In this document: positions 57,709-64,000 of the stretch, in pieces
Layout: each line of letters opens with the position of its first letter
Numbering within the stretch: the stretch's first letter is position 1
Source: Moniliella sp. 'wahieum'
Lineage: Eukaryota > Basidiomycota > Moniliellomycetes > Moniliellales > Moniliellaceae
DNA: 64,000 nt
Direction of reading: 5' to 3'
Assembly (NCBI GenBank): GCA_003971905.1
Contig: RSEE01000064.1
Span: 62,001 to 126,000 of the forward strand
Notes under the pieces: model-generated
What the model saw: the letters and a program-made list of their open reading frames with translations, nothing else
Told to the model about the DNA's origin: nothing
The model's database searches: none
Made by a program: the position numbers and the translations under genes

Positions 57709-59342
57709 GTACACGCAATACGCACCAACTCCAGCAAGTAATTTCCATCCAGGTGGGCGAGAAGAGGGAAGGGGTGCTGCACCCTCCTTCCCCTGCATTA
57801 CAGGGTTGACGTTGGTGCACAACGGGGCACTAAGCCTACCTAGATTGTATTCAGCGAGTAGCTGCCAATTTTCACGTATTCTCCATGCCTTCCCAAACAA
57901 CACCTTTTACCAATTTACCCTCGTCCGCCCCCTCCCGTCCTCTTTTTTCTCCCGACGTAACAGCAACTACGAGGGACCCACACCGCATTCTGTTTTTCTC
58001 GTCTCCGAACCGCACATATGCCGTATGACACCAAAGATGTCTTTTTTTCTTTGACCTACTCTGTGTCCGATCCCCTTTTACTACGCTGTACACTGTTCTC
58101 GATCAATGCCGAGCGTTTCCCCCAATCTTGCTCGGTTCAGCGTAGCTTTGGTGCGGGTAGAGAGAAGGCGTGCTCCCTCCCGAGTGTCTTGAGCCCGAGG
58201 CGGCGGAGCAGGCCAGTGGAGGGAAGGGAATCAAGAGAGTCGACGTTAGGAAGCTGAGAGGTGCGGCCTGGGAGCTTCGAGAATGCTGGGCCGCTGAGCA
58301 AGGCCAAGCGAGGCTGAGTACTCAGGCTGAGTGGGCGAGGGTGGGCCACTGGGATAGCGAGGTTGACTGGACGGGCAGAGTATAACTGTTGAGTGCGGCT
58401 GACTACTCAGACTGAGTTACGAGGTGTGGGTGGGCTGCGCTACGCTAGTCACTAGTCACTGCGCCTCTTCCGCCCCATTCCGCCGTTGGACGAGCGGCAG
58501 AGTGGGGCGGGGGCACGTGATCTACTTGCCCGTCGGCAGGTCGGAGATGATCGATGAGCCTCGCGGATCATCGATCATCGATGAGCGGCTGAGCGCGCTG
58601 AGGCTGAGCGGACGGAGACAAGGGGCAATAAGCCGCGCGCCAAGCATAGTGTGTAAGGCCCGGAGGTAGGTGCTCGCTCTGCTGAGCTAGCGCTGATATA
58701 TGATGGGCTCAGCCCGTGCCTCGTCTGGCGCAGCAGCCTCGCCATGTCACCATGTCAAACCCCACCCAGCCCCACTCCCAGCTGCTTCTCCATCCTCTGT
58801 TTCGGGTTTGGGACGCCGTGGTGCGTCCCGTGGCAGGGCAGAATGGGCTCAGTTCTAGGAGCGGTTCTGTTGAACTTCACCTTGAGCGGCTGAGCGCAGC
58901 CTCCCCGTCTAGATCGGCTTTACAAACCCACCAATGCATCGCCCGCCCACAATCTTGCTCGGATCCGCGGTGGGCGCGATGAATGATTAATGAAGCTTCA
59001 AGTAAAAAGCTCATTGCGCCATCGGTCTAAAATCTGATCGGCACGTCTGAAGACATTTCAGCCCCACACGCCAACACTGGCGTGCGTCGGGCCAATTTGT
59101 CCCCCGTATTTCTCTTGCCTGGGCTCTTCGTGGGTTAATTTCATCCAATCCCCGGTTGCCGCCTGCCTGTGTTCCTGATTTGGAAAAGCGAGCTTAGCGT
59201 GTAGGACGGCGGCTAAGGCTTGGGCCATGGTGGTGGGGGGACGCTGTGCTTGCTCACACTACTTTCTTCGTCCTTCCGTCCCACCACCCTCCCCCCACCT
59301 CCTCTGCAGCTTCGCACTGCTCCTGCACCCCCCCCGCCCCGC
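57709..59342. other. intergenic region
   Basis: No gene supported. It contains GGCTGAGTACTCAGGCTGAG (58311-58336), GATGATCGATGAGCCTCGCGGATCATCGATCATCGATGAGC (58546-58586), a near-perfect inverted arrangement of ATCGATGATC words, and TGAGCG-type direct repeats (58585-58610). The last 120 bases are C/T-rich before the IDO start codon. Confidence 0.45.
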
Positions 59343-61535
59343 ATGCCTTCCTCGCCTGCGCCCTTGCCCGCCGAGCATTTCCTCGCCAAGCCGCCCCCGT
59401 CGGCCTCGTGCAGGCTCCCTTCCGCCCCCGCCGCCCCGGCCTTCTATCTTGATGCCGACCACAACTCTGTCCCGCTCGCCTTTTCCTGGGACCCTACCGA
59501 GTATGAGCACATCTTCCCGCCCCCACCGCCGGGAAAAGAACCCGCCTCATCCTCTCCTGCCCACGAGCAGGGGTCGAGCGCAACGGGGGCGGCTGCTGGC
59601 CCTGCCCCTCCTGTACGGGACGGCGTGCCCGACACTACCTCTCTTGCTGCTGCCGACTTTGATGTGGATGTGCGATCCGGGTTTTGCCCGCCGCAACAGC
59701 CCCTGTCCCAACTGGCACCGTTCGAGCCTGGCCTTACCGCCACTCCGGCTGAAGGGTATGGCCGGTGGGAGCAACTGCTCCGCTTGGCCCAGACGCCTGC
59801 GGCGGGTGTACGTTTGGCTGGGGATGCAGCAGACCAGAGATGATGGTGAGCGGATCTCGGCGGTACCTTGCGTCGGCGTGCTCGGCAGTGGCGCAACTCT
59901 GTTCGCTCCATGCCCATCTTGCCGCTGGACGCGACGTTGCGGCAAGACGTTCGGTGGGTCCGCCGCGCCCATTTGGTACTTGCCTTTCTCGCTCATTTTT
60001 ACCTCCACAGCCAGCCGGCCAGCCACACGGTCCCCCTCGACCCACCACCGACAGCCAAGACCAAGTGTGGCAGGCAGAGGAGAACGAAGGGAAGTATTTG
60101 GACCGCATCCCGGCCTCGCTTGCCATCCCATGGGTTCAAGCGTCCAAGCATCTGGGGCTTCCCCCGATTTTGACCTACGCCACTACCACCCTCTGGAACT
60201 GGAGGTGGCACCCGTGCAACACCCAAGGCTTGGCGGGCGTTGTGGCTGCTACGTCCCACCGACGCACTGAGGACGCCGCCGCACCCCTCTCGTCCGCTGA
60301 GCACGTGCCCCCGGCAAAGACGTTGGGGTGGCGATCAACGAAACGTTTACTGGATTGACAGTGAACGCTGGTTCTACCTCAGCTCGTTACGGGTGGAACT
60401 GTGTGGGGTGAAAGCGTTGGAGCTGATGCGTCGTTCGCTCGATGAGATCTTCATGTCGGACGAGGTGGCAGCGGCGCGCGTGACAGAGTACCTGCTTCTC
60501 TGGCCCAGGAGATTGATCGGATGACCGACGCACTAGGTCGGATGCGGGACGGATGTGTACCCGAAGAGTTTTACTGGACCATCCGTCCTTGGTTCCGGGG
60601 TTCGGACGCTTCGGTGTCCGGTCGCGGCTGGGTGTTTGAAGGTGTCGGTACGCCTCAGCCCGACCCTTCTCACCCCGGCTCGGTCGATGCACCTCGTCGT
60701 CAAGTAGCAGGCCCCAGTGCCGGGCAAAGTTCGTTGATCCATTCGCTGGATGCGTTTTTGGATGTGGACCACGCGCACGGCCGCGTGCGGTCGCGCCAAG
60801 CATCCGAGACAGGGGAAGGAAACGTTTATGGAGCGCATGATGCTTTACATGCCGTCTCACCATCGCGACTTTCTTACTCACCTCCGCACGCTTAAATGGG
60901 AACCTGAGGAAGAGGACGAAGGGGAGGACGAGGATGATGATGAGGATGGGGATGGCATGGGAGGCTTCCATCCTCGATCGGACTTGGCTGAACGGCTGGA
61001 GGTGCAGCTCAAAGTCGAGCGAGACGCCCAGCGAGGCATTGTGCCAGCCGCGAGGGTGTGATGGAGGAAGGGGAAGAACCGAGCAAACCCATGCACCCTC
61101 TTCGTGCATTTGTGTTGCACCAGCGCCTGTCGCACCCGCGTGTCGGTCAAGCGTACGATACGGCTCTGCTTTCCCTCAAGAAGCTACGCGATGAGCATGT
61201 CAATTGTCGCGCTCTATGTGATCCAGCAAGCGCGTCGCCCCCCCCCGCCCACCTCGCCGTAGGAATGGCAGCTGCAAACAAGATGACTGTCCCTGCTTCT
61301 TCCATCTCCACTTCCACTTCCACTTCCACTTCCTCTTCTTCTCCTCCACGTCCGCCGCGTCTGCCACGCCTGCCCCCACACCTGCCCAAGCTCCTTGAGC
61401 AATGCGTTTGACCTAGAGGCGGCCAGCAAAGACTCGACCTTGGTCGGGACAGGCGGCACGCCACTGGTTCAGTTCCTCAAGGATTGCCGCACCAACACGA
61501 TTGACACCATGCTCAGCACCCCTCCGTCCCGTTGA
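59343..61535 (+). CDS. indoleamine 2,3-dioxygenase (frame-broken)
   Basis: A heme enzyme that opens the indole ring of tryptophan to N-formylkynurenine, the first step of kynurenine and de novo NAD synthesis (yeast Bna2). The ATG at 59343 gives MPSSPAPLPAEHFLAKPP. The IDO signature IPASLAIPWVQASKHLGLPP-ILTYATTTLWNW lies at 60110-60203, then RWFYLSSLRVELCGVKAL, FYWTIRPWFRGSD, and GPSAGQSSLIHSLDAFLDVDH (60710-60772) of the heme pocket. MMLYMPSHHRDFL follows, then an acidic insert (EEEDEGEDEDDDEDGDG) in the distal loop. LLSLKKLRDEH (about 61167-61200) holds the expected proximal heme His. The C-terminus is GTGGTPLVQFLKDCR, TGA at 61533-61535. Breaks lie near 59830-60060, 60345, 60500, 60820, 61050, 61205 and 61400, so the reading frame cannot be followed directly. 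Confidence 0.9.
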
Positions 61536-62495
61536 GGCGCCGAGGCCTGGTTTGCTTTGCTGCTCGTATGATATATGATCATCTGTCTCTGTCTCTGTCC
61601 GTACCTTACCTTCTTGGCCTGCTCGTCCTGCTCAAATGTCCCGATCTGTTGCCCCCATCACCCTGTTACCACCTACCACCTTGTCTCGGACCCCGTGCCC
61701 AAAAATTCATGACCCCTTGTTCTCTTCCCGTAATTGGTTCGTAAGCTGATGGAAACCATTGGCAAGCATAGCAGTGCAACAGCCCACTGGGCAAGTCGGG
61801 TCGGGGGAACGGGGCAAAGGATCCGACACAGGGGGGATGAGAAAGAAGATCATGCTCATGGTGACCTGTCATGACAATGATTAATGACAGAGACTCCGCA
61901 AGCGGCACCTCAGGACTTGCGAGACAACTGAGCTCGGAGAGGGACTGGTGGCTTGTGTGTGTTTATGCTTTTGGCGCAACTGAAGGTACTGAAGTGGGGG
62001 CGAAGATTGAAGCACCCTAGAAACGATAGCCCTCGACGGCACAGGGCAAGTGCCAACATAGGGACGAAGTATAGCCTGCCTAATCGACCTGATCCCGCGC
62101 ACGGGCTCCTATCCATGATGATCACCGGGATCGGTCATGCATCATCCCTAGATAATCTCCCTCTTGAATCCATATCATTGACAGAGCTTAAGGCTGGGAC
62201 AGGGGGAACGCTATACGTCTAAACCTAACCGTTCATCTGCGGGGTTACTTGGAACAGTGAACCGCTTGCTGCACAGAACCAACTGAATCTCCTTTCCTCG
62301 ACATCCGGTATGTTTTGTTTGCTTGAGGTCTTCTTGGTGCCAAACCCGGTTGAATAGGAAAGCAGGGGAGCCGCCCAACAGATCCGGACGCTCTGGCGTC
62401 GGGGCCATCGCATCATCCGTTTCCATACCCGAGGTAGCGCGTGTGGATAGTGCCTTCGTGATGTGGATGAGCTACTGTGGGAACAACAAGAAGCA
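61536..62495. other. intergenic region between converging genes
   Basis: No gene supported and no clear repeat. It should contain the 3' untranslated regions of the IDO gene (+) and the epimerase gene (-). Confidence 0.45.
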
Positions 62496-63460
62496 TTAGT
62501 TTCTTACTGCCGCAGACTCTTGGCGAATTCCACATAGGACCCCGAATAATGTCTTCGAGATCCCGATTTGCATTGGGCGCCAGCCGAGTTCTTGGATGGC
62601 CTTGGCGTTGGACGCGCGATTTTCCGAAGAGAGGAAGCGGGCGAAAACTCGCCCAAGGTAGCGACCGCTTCTTGGTACGGCAGGGACGTGAGCGGGAGGT
62701 GGAGGGTGGTTGCCATGGCCTGGGCGAGATCGAGGAAGGTGACGTTCGTCTCGTATGCGGCATTGTACACTTGGCCCGCCCGGGCCGTTTCCGTCCCCCC
62801 GAGCCAAGAGGTACAGCCTGGCTGCATCGTCGACATGCACGGTGGTGATGCGAGCCGAGCCTGGGTCGACGTAGTGTGACGTGCCCGGTCTGGACGGCCA
62901 TGCGCATAAACAAACCTACGCCGCTGCCTGCGCGGCCGTATACGAACGCGGGGAGGCGGATGGCAACGGCTCGGATGCCCTTGGCACACTGGGCCAGGCC
63001 ATGCTGCTCCGAATCAATGCGGCGGTTCAAGGGGTTGGGCATCAGGGGCGAGTCCTCGTTGGTTTCCTGGCCGTTGGGATCGGGAGCGGTGACGAGCGTG
63101 CCCGAGGTGATCAGCAGGGGTTTCCCCGACCCTTGCAAGCCTTGGCCATAGCGTCAATGGCTGCATTGCTGTCGCTGACCACTTCCGCGTAGGGCCGATC
63201 CATCTTTTCGCCAGCGTGTCGGCGAGGTGGATGACAAGGTCCGCCTCGGCACTCTCGCGCTCCAGCACGTCGTACGCGTACACATCGCCCCGCACCGGCG
63301 TCGCGCCCAGCTGGCGCAGCGTTTCGTCCTTCGTCTCCGACCGCGACAGGCCCACCACGGAGTAGCCTTGCGCGACGGCGAACTGGATGATGACCGAGCC
63401 AATGTAGCCGCTCGCGCCTGTCATAAAGATGCGCTTCTTCTTCGTTCCGTCGGGCGCCAT
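62496..63460 (-). CDS. extended SDR NAD(P)-dependent epimerase/dehydratase
   Basis: An extended short-chain dehydrogenase of the NAD-dependent epimerase/dehydratase type; the substrate is unknown. The ATG at 63460 is followed by the Rossmann motif MTGASGYIGSVIIQFAVAQG, then GLSRSETKDETLRQLGA, GDVYAYDVLERES and LVIHLADT. After a frame change near 63195, AIDAMAKAC and PLLITSGTL follow, then AIRLPAFVYGRAGSGVGLFM. A second change near 62875 gives ARITTVHVDDAARLYLLA. AGQVYNAAYETNVTFLDLAQAM and AIQELGWRP close the protein at the TAA at 62496. The Tyr-x-x-x-Lys catalytic pair is not obvious where expected, as in many atypical SDRs. About 320 residues, a normal family length. Confidence 0.85.
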
Positions 63461-64000
63461 GATGGGTGGGAGCGTTGTGGAGCTGCTGGAGTGCGGAACT
63501 GAGTACTGAATGCTTATTAGTGGATTCTGAAATGGGGGGGAGTGGTCGCCCAGCGCTTGCCAGCACGCACGCCTGCCATGGTGCTAGCAACGATGGATGG
63601 CAGCGGCGCCGCGCTCCCACCTCCCCGCGCTGGTGCCGCGGAGACGGAGCCCGCGGCGATTCTTCAGGAGTTGACGTCGGAGATACGGCCGTCCACGCCA
63701 ATCGGTATCATTAATCACCGGTCACCAATCAAGGAATCAATATAAATAACCCAAAGACGATGCCGCGGCGCCGCCTGGTGGCACCAACGGCAATGTGAAG
63801 GAGGCACTGCCAGACACTGCTCCACTTTAGTTGCTCGCTGGCCTGTTCGCCGCTCGACTCGGCTCGGCTTGCCTGGCTGACTGGCTGGCACAGACGGCAG
63901 AGGATGGAAGTTGTTGAGCCGGGTGGCTCGTGCTTCGGCCAATAGTATAGGGCCAATGTCGCTTCGGTTCCTCAGGCCTATTTGGATTGGGAGGTGCGTT
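63461..64000. other. upstream region of the epimerase gene, window end
   Basis: No gene supported. GAACTGAGTACTGAATGC lies just before the start (63497-63514), ATCACCGGTCACCAATCA at 63713-63730, and a TATAAATA-like element (TCAATATAAATAACCC, 63737-63752; TTATATT on the minus strand) about 280 bases upstream of the ATG. Confidence 0.4.

Noticed and set aside
40686..61535. Egt1, GDPD and IDO as parts of one biosynthetic gene cluster
   Set aside because: The genes are separated by unrelated transporters, an oxidase and a mitochondrial protein, and no tailoring enzyme, transporter or regulator links them. They are ordinary metabolic genes that happen to lie in one window.
10419..61535. Programmed frameshifting or an altered genetic code as the cause of the broken frames
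   Set aside because: The break sites share no slippery heptamer or stop-codon context, fall in homopolymers of all four bases, and other genes (Mago, CXXC protein) are intact. Consensus errors explain them more simply.

Overview
The window looks like nuclear DNA of a GC-rich basidiomycete fungus. Genes carry a few short GT..AG introns (46 to 169 bases where I could place both ends), sit about 3.5 kb apart on both strands, and encode fungal or eukaryotic families: exocyst Sec15, Mago nashi, an Nha1-type Na+/H+ antiporter, a Vnx1-type vacuolar exchanger, Egt1 and Erv2. The low intron number and the yeast-like gene set lean towards a smut-related or yeast-like lineage, but this is inference. I cannot name the species.

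Layout. 0.6-2.5 kb: secreted sedolisin protease (-). 3.5 kb: tRNA-Thr with an intron. 3.6-10.4 kb: mostly gene-poor, with one doubtful gene near 7.8-9.0 kb. 10.4-13.9 kb: SEC15 (-) and a CXXC zinc-binding protein (+) sharing a 338-base divergent promoter. 14.1-19.3 kb: a two-helix membrane protein and a PPxY protein, both unassigned (-). 20.8-24.1 kb: a coiled-coil protein (+), Mago nashi (+) and an AIG1/FAR-17a membrane hydrolase (-). 26.6 kb: tRNA-Ser with an intron. 27.8-31.0 kb: Na+/H+ antiporter (-). 33.0-38.3 kb: a DNA transposon with a perfect 22-base terminal inverted repeat and a decayed Tnp2/Plavaka-like transposase. 40.7-46.0 kb: Egt1 for ergothioneine (+) and a membrane-anchored GDPD phosphodiesterase (+). 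47.0-51.4 kb: Vnx1-like exchanger (-). 52.1-53.1 kb: Erv2-like sulfhydryl oxidase (+). 54.3-55.3 kb: unassigned protein (+). 56.7-57.7 kb: mitochondrial NIPSNAP (+). 59.3-61.5 kb: indoleamine 2,3-dioxygenase (+). 62.5-63.5 kb: extended SDR epimerase/dehydratase (-).

The genes are not an operon or an obvious biosynthetic cluster. They cover ordinary cell functions: ion balance (Nha1, Vnx1), secretion (Sec15, Erv2, sedolisin), mitochondria (NIPSNAP), RNA (Mago), and redox or NAD metabolism (Egt1, IDO).

Two things need care. First, many conserved genes are broken by single-base frame changes. At least nine are repaired by one extra base in an existing homopolymer run, which points to consensus errors in a long-read assembly rather than to pseudogenes. 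Gene spans below therefore run over frame breaks, and the encoded proteins cannot be read straight through. Second, the gene-free DNA reuses a small set of short palindrome-like words (GTTCAACGTTCAAC, ATCGATGATCGATGATC, ACGCGTCACGCGT, GAGTACTGAGTAC, CCTCAGGCCTCAGG), which I found no gene-based reason for.
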